Positions 1-7,172 of a stretch of DNA of 64,000 nt are shown here, piece by piece. Origin of the DNA: Candidatus Olsenella pullistercoris. GTDB taxonomy: Bacteria; Actinomycetota; Coriobacteriia; Coriobacteriales; Atopobiaceae. The stretch's first letter is position 1; each line of letters begins with the position of its first letter. The stretch lies in the NCBI GenBank assembly GCA_019116525.1, contig DXBM01000031.1, positions 31,463 through 95,462 on the forward strand, written 5' to 3'. The position numbers and the translations under genes were made by a program. The notes below the pieces were generated by a model that had not been told where the DNA came from, did not search any database, and saw only the letters and a list, made by a program, of their open reading frames with translations.

Positions 1-760
1 TTGAGGTGTCGGAGTCGACGGTCACCTTGTTGAAGGAGCAAGAGACCGCCTCGCGCAGCGCGGCCTGGGCCGCCTCGTGCGTGAGCGGGGCGTCGGTGGC
101 GAGAACCGCGAGCATGGTCGCCATGTTGGGCTGGATCATGCCCGATCCCTTGACGAAGCCGCCCACGTGGACGCGCACGCCCTCGCCGGCAAGCTGAGGG
201 GCCACGCCCTCGATCGAGACCTCCTTGGCCACGGTGTCGGTGGTCATGACGGCGCACGCCGCGTCATGGGCGGCCTCGGGCGTGCGGGCGAGCGCCCTTA
301 CCGCTGCGGGCACGCCCGTCTCGAACGGCTCGAACGGCAGCTGAACGCCGATGACGCCGGTCGAGGCCACGAGGACGTCGTCCGCGTCGCAGCCCAGCTC
401 ACGAGCAACGAGCTGCGCCGAGCGCTCGGCGACCTCCAGGCCCGGCTCCCCCGTTGCGGCGTTCGCGTTGCCCGAGTTGAGCACGACCGCGCGGGCGGTG
501 CCGGAGGCAACGTGCGCGCGGGAGACGCTCACGGGCGCCGCGCAGAAGCGGTTGGTCGTAAAGGTCGCCGCCGCCACGCAGGGCTTCTCAGCAGCAACGA
601 GCGCAAGGTCAAGACGGTTGGGATTCCTGCGAAAGCCCGCGCTCACGCCAGCGGCACGCACACCGGCGGCGCAGCAGACGCCGCCCTCGCAGGGGGCAAA
701 GCCAAACGCCGCGGACTCGTCCTGGGCGGACGGCACGGCCAAGGGCTCAAAGCGTTCCAT
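1..760 (-). CDS. argJ: ArgJ, glutamate/ornithine N-acetyltransferase (3' part cut by window edge)
   Basis: Bifunctional ornithine acetyltransferase/N-acetylglutamate synthase, which moves the acetyl group from N-acetylornithine to glutamate in the cyclic arginine pathway. The reading frame is open from an ATG at 760 (RBS AGGAG about 8 bases upstream) to the left edge, so the C-terminal part lies outside. Family signatures are visible: NSGNANAATG and STGVIG in the first half, then KGSGMIQPNMATMLA. In that last block the A-T-M-L motif holds the threonine at which ArgJ cleaves itself into alpha and beta chains, so autoprocessing should be intact. It starts 24 bases after the argC stop on the same strand, so the two are almost certainly co-transcribed. 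Confidence 0.95.
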   Translation of the reverse strand, partial: MERFEPLAVPSAQDESAAFGFAPCEGGVCCAAGVRAAGVSAGFRRNPNRLDLALVAAEKPCVAAATFTTNRFCAAPVSVSRAHVASGTARAVVLNSGNANAATGEPGLEVAERSAQLVARELGCDADDVLVASTGVIGVQLPFEPFETGVPAAVRALARTPEAAHDAACAVMTTDTVAKEVSIEGVAPQLAGEGVRVHVGGFVKGSGMIQPNMATMLAVLATDAPLTHEAAQAALREAVSCSFNKVTVDSDTS

Positions 761-784
761 ATGCACTTCTCCTGAGTTCAGAGG

Positions 785-1861
785 CTAGATCAAGGGCGCC
801 GGGGCGAGAAGCCCCGTGGTCTCGGGAAGGCCGAGCACGATGTTGGCGCACTGGACGGCCTGGGCGGCCGCGCCCTTCCCGAGGTTGTCGATCGCGCAGG
901 ACGCGATGATCGTGCGTCGTCGGCGCGCGTCGAGGGCGACGCCCACCTGGGCGCGGGCGGTGGCGGCGACGGAGGCCGTCGAGGGCATCTGACCCGCCGG
1001 CAGCGTCGTGACCAGCGGTTCGTTCGCATAGGCGCGCTCGTAGGCATCCTGGACGTCCTCAGCGGTGACATCGGGAGCGGCCTCCAGGTAGACCGTAGAG
1101 AGAAGGCCGCGCGTGAGCGGTGCGAGGTGCGGCGTGAAGATGACGGACATCTCGCGACCCGCCACCTCGGAGAGCGTCTGCTCGATCTCGGGGGTGTGGC
1201 GGTGCTTGGCCACGCCGTAGGCCTCGACGGACTCGTTGGCATGGCAGAAGTGCGTGCGCGCGTTGCAGCCGCGCCCGGCGCCGGAGACGCCCGAGATGGC
1301 GTCGGCGATCACCAGCTCGCCGGTCGCGACGCCAGAGGCCAGCGCCGGTGCGGCAGCAAGAGCCGTCGCCGTGGGGTAGCAGCCTGGAACGGCCACGAGC
1401 ACGGCCTCGCCGGCGGAAGCGCGCTCGGCGAGCGCGGACACGCCGTCGCGGAAGAGCTCGGGCAGGCCGTAGACGGTCTGCGACAGCAGCTCGGGGGTCG
1501 TGTGCGGCGTGGCGTACCAGGCCTCGTAGGTGGCTGGGTCGTGCAGGCGATAGTCGGCGGAGAGGTCGATCACGTGCACGCCGCGCGCGAGCAGCTCCGG
1601 CGTGAGCGCCAGGCTCGCGGTGTGCGGCACGGCGAGAAATGCCACGTCCGCGGCAGCGGCAATTGCGTCCGGCTCGGGCAAAGAGAGCACGATGTCGCAG
1701 CAGCCTGCCAGCGACGGGTACACGGCGTCAAGGCGCGTGCCCGCCTCCTTGCGGTCCGTTGCCATCACGAGCTCGAGGTCGGGGTGAGCGAGCACGAGGC
1801 GGCATACCTCCACGCCCGCGTAGCCCGTGGCCCCAACGACGCAAGCCCGAATGCTCCCCAT
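785..1861 (-). CDS. argC: ArgC, N-acetyl-gamma-glutamyl-phosphate reductase
   Basis: NADPH-dependent reductase, third step of arginine synthesis; reduces N-acetylglutamyl phosphate to the semialdehyde. The 358-residue product has the N-terminal dinucleotide motif GATGYAG at about residues 10-16, the catalytic cysteine in VPGCYPTA (C161) and a conserved HRHTPEI stretch near 229. I chose the ATG at 1861 because AAGGAGG lies 8 bases upstream. The frame is open 24 codons further up, but that part (alanine/arginine-rich) does not resemble the family. First gene of an argC-argJ operon; no argB or argD is visible before the left edge. Confidence 0.95.
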   Translation of the reverse strand: MGSIRACVVGATGYAGVEVCRLVLAHPDLELVMATDRKEAGTRLDAVYPSLAGCCDIVLSLPEPDAIAAAADVAFLAVPHTASLALTPELLARGVHVIDLSADYRLHDPATYEAWYATPHTTPELLSQTVYGLPELFRDGVSALAERASAGEAVLVAVPGCYPTATALAAAPALASGVATGELVIADAISGVSGAGRGCNARTHFCHANESVEAYGVAKHRHTPEIEQTLSEVAGREMSVIFTPHLAPLTRGLLSTVYLEAAPDVTAEDVQDAYERAYANEPLVTTLPAGQMPSTASVAATARAQVGVALDARRRRTIIASCAIDNLGKGAAAQAVQCANIVLGLPETTGLLAPAPLI

Positions 1862-1990
1862 CCCGCGACCTCCTTGTGCGAGCGCCCGCGCGCGGGCGCA
1901 GCCTGCGATGCGTAGACGATAGCACGCGCACACGCGCTCGCCTTGGTTCGGTCACGCGCTTGTCACACTTCTCGTCCTTCTCGCCGCCCC

Positions 1991-2037
1991 GACCGCAGCG
2001 CCGTCCCGACCGCGGCGCCGTCCCGACCGCGGCGCCG
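1991..2037. repeat. 17-bp tandem repeat, about 2.8 copies
   Basis: The unit GACCGCGGCGCCGTCCC runs three times head to tail (third copy partial, one base changed in the first) between argC and repeat element A1. There is no coding sign. The 1862-2216 gap otherwise holds only the argC leader, a CTTCTCGCC site at 1977 and A1. Confidence 0.8.
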
Positions 2038-2041
2038 CCGC

Positions 2042-2182
2042 TCCCCCTGCGAGTGCGCGAAAGTTTTGGCTAACTTTTTCGTTTTTCTCGCCTTGCTCGG
2101 ACGTTTCCCCAGTTGCGAACCTGAAAGAACCGTCAGACTCGAAAAAGTTAGCCCGGACTTTCGCGCACTCGCAAAGGGGGGA
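2042..2182. repeat. Palindromic repeat family A, copy A1
   Basis: An element of about 140 bp with near-perfect inverted ends: the left arm (2042-2081) contains GAGTGCGCGAAAGT and GGCTAACTTT, the right arm (2140-2182) contains AAAGTTAGCC and ACTTTCGCGCACTC. The core between them (GACGTTTCCCCAGTTGCGAA and onward) is not palindromic, so copies can be oriented. A1 is about 95% identical to A2 (3473) by eye and in the same orientation. It lies 34 bases beyond the stop of the nuclease gene at 2217. Confidence 0.9.
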
Positions 2183-2216
2183 GGGCGGAGCGGGGCGGGG
2201 CGAGGCGACACGCGTC

Positions 2217-3410
2217 TCAGGACAGCAGGGCGTCCCAGCTCGTGAGGACCTCGTGCCTGAGGTGCGCGCGGGCGGCGAGAAACTCGGGCGTGCGCGCGGG
2301 CGGCTCGTGCCCGATCTTCTCAGCGACCGTCTGGGAGAGCGCGTCAAAGCGCGACACCGTGGCAAACTGCCCCCATGTGGCGAGAAGAACCTCGATGTCC
2401 ATGCTCTGAAGCGCCGTCGTCCGGTCGGAGTCGGAGAGCCCCCTCTCCCCGCCAGCGTGCCACTCAAAGCTCTGGCACTCGAGGTCGAGCGCGCGCCATC
2501 CGTCACTGGCACCCCAGAAGAGGTCGCAGCGGCACGTCCTTCTCCGCGCGAGGCGCATCGCCGTTGGGCTGAGCCGCACCTCCACGTTGTGCTCGAAGCC
2601 ACCGTAGCCCTCCCCTCCCAGCTCAGGCGGAAGGCCGAGGAGCATTCCCGCGCGCACCTCGAAGGGAGACGCCGCCCCCGACCGGACGAGCTCGGCAGCG
2701 CGATGGAGCTTGTCGCGGCCACGCTTGCCCTTCGCCTCGCGCGCGAGGGACGCAATGCGCCCGGGCGTCGTGAGCGGCGGTCTCGCCCACAGGTCCGTGA
2801 GCCTGCCGTTTCGGTCGAGCGAGGGGACCCACGAGCCCATGCGCGGCAGCACGCGCTCGCGCTCCATCCGCTCGATGGCGTCACGCAGAGCTTCGGGCAT
2901 GCGAAAGACCGTGAAGCTGCCGCACAGCTCGGCGGCGACCATCACGAGGCGCTCAAGCGAGAGGCGCGGCGCGAGCGTGAGCAGCGTGAGCTCTGGCGAC
3001 GCAACGAGAAGGGCCCGTGTCAGCCGCTGAGAGTGAGCGCGCGCCAGCACAGGATCCAACACGCGGGACACCAGGAGGCCTGACCTCCTTCGGTCGGCGG
3101 GTGCTGGGACGAGTACCTCGACGGGCAGCGTCACGCTCGGCGCCAGGCACACGATGGAGTCGAGCACGTCGAGGGCGCTCTCGGCGATCACCGGGCGCCC
3201 CCGTCTGCCCAGGAAGGCGTTGTTGCGCCAGACCGCGAGCTCGCGATGGGCGGCAGAGCGCACGTTGTTCAGTTCGCGACTGCTCAGGGGAAGCTCCTCA
3301 TCAGCAATCGAGGGGCTGAGAAGCGCGCGCACGATCGGCGGTGTGCGCCAGACCGCGAGCGCCGATGAGCCCGATACGATCGTGCTCTTCTCGTTCTTGT
3401 CAGCCTCCAT
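2217..3410 (-). CDS. AbiEi-like/DUF559-like PD-(D/E)XK nuclease-domain protein (cassette A)
   Basis: A 397-residue protein of unknown role. The middle resembles the coriobacterial endonuclease-domain family: VASPELTLLTLA near 136-147, LTTPGRIASLAR near 213-224, then the block ASPFEVRAGMLLGLPPELGG at about 247-266. The C-terminal third looks like a Vsr/DUF559 fold with candidate catalytic residues E251, D296 (CDLFW), D309/E311 (LDLEC) and D328. The related protein at 42387 aligns along most of its length. Start: ATG at 3410 with AGGGGG upstream; the frame stays open upstream only because it runs through repeat A2. The gene sits exactly between two nearly identical A repeats. Nuclease activity is inferred from residues, not shown; an antitoxin or regulator role is also possible. 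Confidence 0.7.
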   Translation of the reverse strand: MEADKNEKSTIVSGSSALAVWRTPPIVRALLSPSIADEELPLSSRELNNVRSAAHRELAVWRNNAFLGRRGRPVIAESALDVLDSIVCLAPSVTLPVEVLVPAPADRRRSGLLVSRVLDPVLARAHSQRLTRALLVASPELTLLTLAPRLSLERLVMVAAELCGSFTVFRMPEALRDAIERMERERVLPRMGSWVPSLDRNGRLTDLWARPPLTTPGRIASLAREAKGKRGRDKLHRAAELVRSGAASPFEVRAGMLLGLPPELGGEGYGGFEHNVEVRLSPTAMRLARRRTCRCDLFWGASDGWRALDLECQSFEWHAGGERGLSDSDRTTALQSMDIEVLLATWGQFATVSRFDALSQTVAEKIGHEPPARTPEFLAARAHLRHEVLTSWDALLS

Positions 3411-3472
3411 GCTCGCCCCCTGACGTCCCATCGCCGCCCGCGACCGCGCCTCGTTCTCGCGTCCCCGCCCCG

Positions 3473-3613
3473 CCCCCCTTTGCGAGTGCGCGAAAGCCTT
3501 GGCTAACTCTTTCGCTTTTCTCGCCTCGCTCGGACGTTTCCCCAGTTGCGAATCTGAAAGAACCGTCAGACTCGAAAAAGTTAGCCCGGACTTTCGCGCA
3601 CTCGCAAAGGGAG
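3473..3613. repeat. Palindromic repeat family A, copy A2
   Basis: Second A copy, 63 bases upstream of the nuclease start, same orientation as A1 and differing at about 6-7 positions over 130. It carries CGCTTTTCTCGCC at 3513-3525, the core shared with other families. Together with A1 it frames the nuclease gene as a 1.57 kb unit (2042-3613). Confidence 0.9.
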
Positions 3614-3676
3614 GGCGAAGCGGGGCGGGGCAGACGGGCGAGGCGGGGCGGAGCGGGGACGCGAGCGCATCGACAC

Positions 3677-3710
3677 AAAACTGCCGGGGCACCCGGCGGG
3701 GCGCCCCGGC
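3677..3710 (-). terminator. Rho-independent terminator after the DJ-1 gene
   Basis: Stem GCCGGGGC/GCCCCGGC at 3683-3710, followed on the minus strand by TTTTG. It lies about 70 bases past the stop at 3779. The rest of 3614-3778 is G-rich spacer. Confidence 0.75.
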
Positions 3711-3778
3711 GAAGACGGTATCACGTTGTGCGCGGGGCCCTGTTGCGCAGGGGCAACGGCCTGGCACGGGAGCTCGAA

Positions 3779-4360
3779 TCAGCGCAGGACGACTCCCTCG
3801 CGAACGCGCTCCACGGCCTCGTCGCCCAGGAAGTGGCGGACGATCTCGAGCGCGAAGAGCATTGCCGTGCCCGCACCCTGGCTCGTGATGAGGCTGCCGT
3901 CCACGACGACGGGCTCCTCAGCGAGAAGCTCTGCGCCGCTCTCGGCGAGGACGTGCTGGAAGCCGGGGTTGGACGTCGCGCGGCGCCCAGCGAGCAGCCC
4001 GAGCTCGGCCAGGATCGAGGGGGCGGCGCAGATGGCCGCGAGCGGACGGCCCGCCTCGGCAAAGCGCACGAGGGCGTCGCAGAGCGGCTCGCACGCGAGA
4101 AGGTTGGGAGTCCCGGGAATGCCGCCCGGCAGCACGAGCATGTCGTAGTCGTCAAACGAGAAGCCCTCGTCGCCGATGGTGCGGTCGCACACGATCGTGA
4201 CCTCGTGCGAGGACGTCACCTGGCGCCCCTGAGCAACCGAGACCGTGTCGCAGGGAATCCCCGCGCGGAAGAGCAGGTCAACAACGGTCAGCCCCTCTAT
4301 CTCCTCGAGCCCCGGGGCAACGAGAACCGCGACGCGGGCGTCGCACGCCTGTCTGAACAT
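3779..4360 (-). CDS. DJ-1/PfpI/YajL-family protein
   Basis: A 193-residue class I glutamine-amidotransferase-like protein of the DJ-1 family (protein/nucleotide deglycase or glyoxalase-like, or chaperone; the exact activity cannot be read off). Visible: acidic pair EE near 19-20 before the first beta strand, LVLPGGIPG at 76-83, and the nucleophile elbow AAICAAPSIL with C111. The length is that of single-domain DJ-1 proteins. Start ATG 4360 has GGGAGG 4 bases upstream. It follows the PTS IIA gene with a 9-base gap and ends in a strong terminator, so the two form a short operon. Confidence 0.9.
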   Translation of the reverse strand: MFRQACDARVAVLVAPGLEEIEGLTVVDLLFRAGIPCDTVSVAQGRQVTSSHEVTIVCDRTIGDEGFSFDDYDMLVLPGGIPGTPNLLACEPLCDALVRFAEAGRPLAAICAAPSILAELGLLAGRRATSNPGFQHVLAESGAELLAEEPVVVDGSLITSQGAGTAMLFALEIVRHFLGDEAVERVREGVVLR

Positions 4361-4369
4361 CCTGCCTCC

Positions 4370-4846
4370 CTATTCCGTGGCGAGGTCGAGACCCTCGTCA
4401 AGTCCCTCGTTGATGGCGTCGGCGATGGCGCGCGGGTCGTCCGTGTCGCGAACCAGCCGCTTGAACTCGTCCCGCATGAGCAGCACCGCCGTGCGGGAGA
4501 GGAGCCGCATGTGGACATCGCTCGCGTCTGCCTCGGGCACGAGCAGGGCAACGGCGATGTCAACGGGCTTGTCGTCAAAGCTTGGCCACTCGACCGGGCG
4601 GTCGTTCTTCACCACGAGCACGGCCGCCTCGGCGATGGCCGCCGACTTGGCGTGAGGCACGGCAAAGCCGTCGGTCATGCCCGTCTCGCCAAGCTCCTCG
4701 CGCGCGAGAAGGGCGGAGAGCACGGCCTCCGCGTCCGCGGCGACCCCCACCTCCACCGCGCGCTGCGCGATGAGGCGAAGCATCTCCTCCCGCGTTGTCG
4801 CGACCTGTCCGACCATGACGCCGCGCTCGCTGGCAAACCCGCTCAC
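4370..4846 (-). CDS. PTS EIIA domain protein, fructose/mannitol (Ntr) type
   Basis: A 158-residue stand-alone EIIA. The active-site block GETGMTDGFAVPHAK carries the phosphorylated histidine (H65 from the GTG start). I prefer GTG at 4846 because AGGGGG stands directly upstream; an in-frame ATG ten codons later also exists. No EIIB or EIIC gene is adjacent, so it may feed a transporter elsewhere or act in regulation, as EIIANtr does. Co-transcribed with the DJ-1 gene downstream. Confidence 0.88.
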   Translation of the reverse strand: MSGFASERGVMVGQVATTREEMLRLIAQRAVEVGVAADAEAVLSALLAREELGETGMTDGFAVPHAKSAAIAEAAVLVVKNDRPVEWPSFDDKPVDIAVALLVPEADASDVHMRLLSRTAVLLMRDEFKRLVRDTDDPRAIADAINEGLDEGLDLATE

Positions 4847-4920
4847 GCTGCCCCCTCTCTCACGTGCACACACTGTCGCCCCCATGATAACCGCTGGGGC
4901 ATCGAATGCCGAGGAGGACG

Positions 4921-5982
4921 CTAGCGCGCGGGCGGCTCGATGCCGAGGTGGTCAAAAGCAGCGAGCGTGGCCTGGCGGCCCTGGGGCGTGCGGACGATGA
5001 GCCCGCGCTGCAGGAGGTACGGCTCGTAGACGTCCTCGAGCGTCGAGGGGTCCTCGGAGACGGCGCTCGCGACCGTCGACAGGCCGACAGGACGCCCGCG
5101 GAACGTCTGACAGAGCGCCGTGAGTATCCGCACGTCCATGGTGTCGAGCCCCATGGCGTCTATCTCAAAGAACTCGAGCGCCTCGGCAGCCACCTCGGCA
5201 GTGATCGTTCCTTCGCGCTTGACCTGCGCATAGTCGCGCACGCGCTTGAGAAGGCGGTTGGCTAGGCGCGGCGTGCCGCGCGAGCGCGAGGCGATCTCGG
5301 CGGCGCCGTCCGCGTCGATGCCCGCGCCCAGGATCCGGGCCGAGCGCACAACGATCACGGCGAGCTCCGCGGGCGTGTAGTAGTCGAGCCGGTAGGAGAT
5401 GCCAAAGCGGTCGCGCAGGGGCCCGGTAAGAAGCCCGGTGCGCGTGGTTGCCCCCACGAGCGTGAAGCGGGGCACGTCGATGCGAATCGAGCGGGCGGCA
5501 GGTCCCTTGCCAATGACGATGTCCAGGAAGAAGTCCTCCATGGCCGGGTAGAGGACCTCCTCGATCTGGTGGTTCAGCCGGTGAATCTCGTCCACGAAGA
5601 GAACGTCGCCCTCCTCGAGGTTGGTGAGGATGGCGGCGAGGTCCCCGGCGCGCTCGATGGCCGGGCCGGAGGTGGTGTGCATCTTCGCGCCCATCTCGTT
5701 TGCCACGATGCCCGCGAGCGTGGTCTTGCCGAGCCCCGGGGGGCCCGAGAAGATCACGTGATCGAGGGCCTCGCCGCGGTCGCGCGCGGCCTGTATGAGC
5801 ACGCGCAGGTTCTCGCGGACGCGCTCCTGGCCGATGTACTCGTCAAGGGTGCGCGGCCTGAGCGTGCGGTCCTGGTCGAGGTCGTCGGCGGTGAGCTCTC
5901 CCGAGACGTCGCGCGGGCGCTCGCGGCCGGCGCTCGACGGGGTGGCGGCGAACAGGTCCGACTCGCTGGCCTCCCACATCAT
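4921..5982 (-). CDS. ruvB: RuvB, Holliday junction branch migration helicase
   Basis: A 353-residue AAA+ motor that drives branch migration with RuvA. Walker [10 protein letters not shown] at 80-88, Walker B DEIH at 131-134, sensor 1 GATTRTG and the arginine-finger region PLRDRFG are all present, followed by the winged-helix C-terminus ([17 protein letters not shown]). The start overlaps the ruvA stop by 4 bases (ATGA type); two ATGs stand in tandem at 5982 and 5979, with GGGGAG upstream. Last gene of ruvC-ruvA-ruvB. Confidence 0.97.
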   Translation of the reverse strand: MMWEASESDLFAATPSSAGRERPRDVSGELTADDLDQDRTLRPRTLDEYIGQERVRENLRVLIQAARDRGEALDHVIFSGPPGLGKTTLAGIVANEMGAKMHTTSGPAIERAGDLAAILTNLEEGDVLFVDEIHRLNHQIEEVLYPAMEDFFLDIVIGKGPAARSIRIDVPRFTLVGATTRTGLLTGPLRDRFGISYRLDYYTPAELAVIVVRSARILGAGIDADGAAEIASRSRGTPRLANRLLKRVRDYAQVKREGTITAEVAAEALEFFEIDAMGLDTMDVRILTALCQTFRGRPVGLSTVASAVSEDPSTLEDVYEPYLLQRGLIVRTPQGRQATLAAFDHLGIEPPAR

Positions 5983-6608
5983 CGACCACTCCCCAGGCGG
6001 CGCAGCGCGTAGGCGAGCACCTGCTCGATCGTGGCGGCGCCGGACTCGGCGTGGCCCTCGAGCGCGAGCGAGGCCTCCTGCGAGGTGAAGCCCATCGAGA
6101 GCAGCGCCTCGGTCGCCTCCGCCTCAACGCCGACCGGCCCCGCGGCGACGCCGGGGACGGACGACGGCTCCGTGAGCCCCACGAGGCCTCGCAGCTCGGC
6201 GCTCTTGGAGAAGACGTCGGAGAGCTCCACGATGAGCCGGCTCGCCTTCTTGCGCCCGACGCCCGGAACCTGCGCCATCCTCCCGGCGTCCTGCGTGGTC
6301 ACGACCTGCGCAAGCGCGGCCGGGGAGAATGTGGAGAGCACCGAGAGCGCGAGCTTGGGGCCAACGCCCGAGATGGCGCGCAGCTGGTCGAACAGGGCCC
6401 GCTCGTCGCGCGAGGCGAAGCCGTAGAGCTCCATCGCGTCCTCGCGCACGACCATGCGTACGTTGAGCGTGACGCCCGACTCGCCCACGGGCGGCAGCTG
6501 AGCCGCGGTGGTGGAGGAGACGCCGAGCTCGAAGCCAACGCCCCCCACGTCGAGCACCACGCGCGACGGCAGCGCCTCGAGGAGCGTGCCGGTGAGCTGA
6601 ACTATCAC
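5979..6608 (-). CDS. ruvA: RuvA, Holliday junction binding subunit
   Basis: A 209-residue tetrameric junction-binding protein. An N-terminal OB fold ([13 protein letters not shown]) is followed by two helix-hairpin-helix motifs ([13 protein letters not shown] and [16 protein letters not shown]), and a C-terminal RuvB-contact domain ([15 protein letters not shown]). The GTG start at 6608 overlaps the ruvC stop (GTGA) and has GGAGG upstream. Middle gene of the coupled ruvCAB operon. Confidence 0.96.
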   Translation of the reverse strand: MIVQLTGTLLEALPSRVVLDVGGVGFELGVSSTTAAQLPPVGESGVTLNVRMVVREDAMELYGFASRDERALFDQLRAISGVGPKLALSVLSTFSPAALAQVVTTQDAGRMAQVPGVGRKKASRLIVELSDVFSKSAELRGLVGLTEPSSVPGVAAGPVGVEAEATEALLSMGFTSQEASLALEGHAESGAATIEQVLAYALRRLGSGR

Positions 6609-7111
6609 GTGAGGACCTCCCTCTGCCTTCTCAGGCGCTCTGTCCTGGTCATGTTGGCGTGGCACACCGCCGCCGCCAGCGCGTCGGCCGCGTGGTCGGG
6701 GCGCGGCTCGTGGTCGAGCCCGAGGATGCTCCTGACCATGTACGCGACCTGCCGCTTGTCCGCCGCGCCCGTCCCCACGACGGCCTGCTTGATCTGCATG
6801 GGCGTGTACTCCCCCACCTTGAGGCCGGCCGACGAGCAGGCGACGATGGCCGCCCCGCGGGCCTGGGCCGTGGCGATGGCCGACTTGGTGTTCTCGCCGA
6901 AGTAAATGCTCTCAATGGAGAGCTCGGTGGGCCCGTACTTCTCGATCGCCTCGGCGAGGGTCCGGCAGATCCTGCCCAGCCGCGCGTCGATCGGCTCCGA
7001 GGCGTGCGTGGTCACGCAGCCGTAGGCGCGGGCGCGGCACACGGAGCCCCGCGTCTCTATGACGCCCCAGCCCGTGTGGGCGAGGCCCGGGTCTATGCCG
7101 AGTATGACCAT
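6605..7111 (-). CDS. ruvC: RuvC, Holliday junction resolvase
   Basis: A 168-residue RNase H-fold endonuclease. The catalytic acidic set is intact: D7 (GIDPG), E67 (SIESIYF), and H140/D143 in the C-terminal PDHAADALA. ATG 7111 has GGGGGG 4 bases upstream. First gene of ruvC-ruvA-ruvB; a LexA-like operator lies 18-29 bases upstream of the start. Confidence 0.97.
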   Translation of the reverse strand: MVILGIDPGLAHTGWGVIETRGSVCRARAYGCVTTHASEPIDARLGRICRTLAEAIEKYGPTELSIESIYFGENTKSAIATAQARGAAIVACSSAGLKVGEYTPMQIKQAVVGTGAADKRQVAYMVRSILGLDHEPRPDHAADALAAAVCHANMTRTERLRRQREVLT

Positions 7112-7128
7112 GCGCCCCCCTTCGATGC

Positions 7129-7140
7129 GAACGTTCGTTC
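7129..7140. promoter_or_regulatory. Candidate LexA (SOS) box in front of ruvCAB
   Basis: The plus strand reads CGAACGTTCGTTC, which contains GAAC-N4-GTTC (7129-7140), the core of the Gram-positive/actinobacterial LexA operator. On the minus strand a -10-like TACCAT lies just upstream (7141-7148), so a bound repressor would cover the transcription start. ruvCAB is an SOS target in many bacteria; the assignment here rests on sequence and position only. Confidence 0.6.
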
Positions 7141-7172
7141 TATGGTAGCACACGGGGCGGGAAGCAGCGTCG

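Noticed and set aside
803..822. CGGGGCGAGAAGCCCCG hairpin as terminator
   Set aside because: It lies inside the argC coding sequence, has no T-run and encodes conserved-length C-terminal residues; argJ follows in the same operon.
1991..2037. Possible CRISPR-like array
   Set aside because: The 17-base units abut with no spacers; it is a simple tandem repeat. No cas gene is visible in the window.
2042..3767. Longer version of the nuclease gene starting at 3767
   Set aside because: The extra 119 codons translate repeat A2 and GC-rich spacer; the ATG at 3410 has the RBS and begins the recognisable protein.
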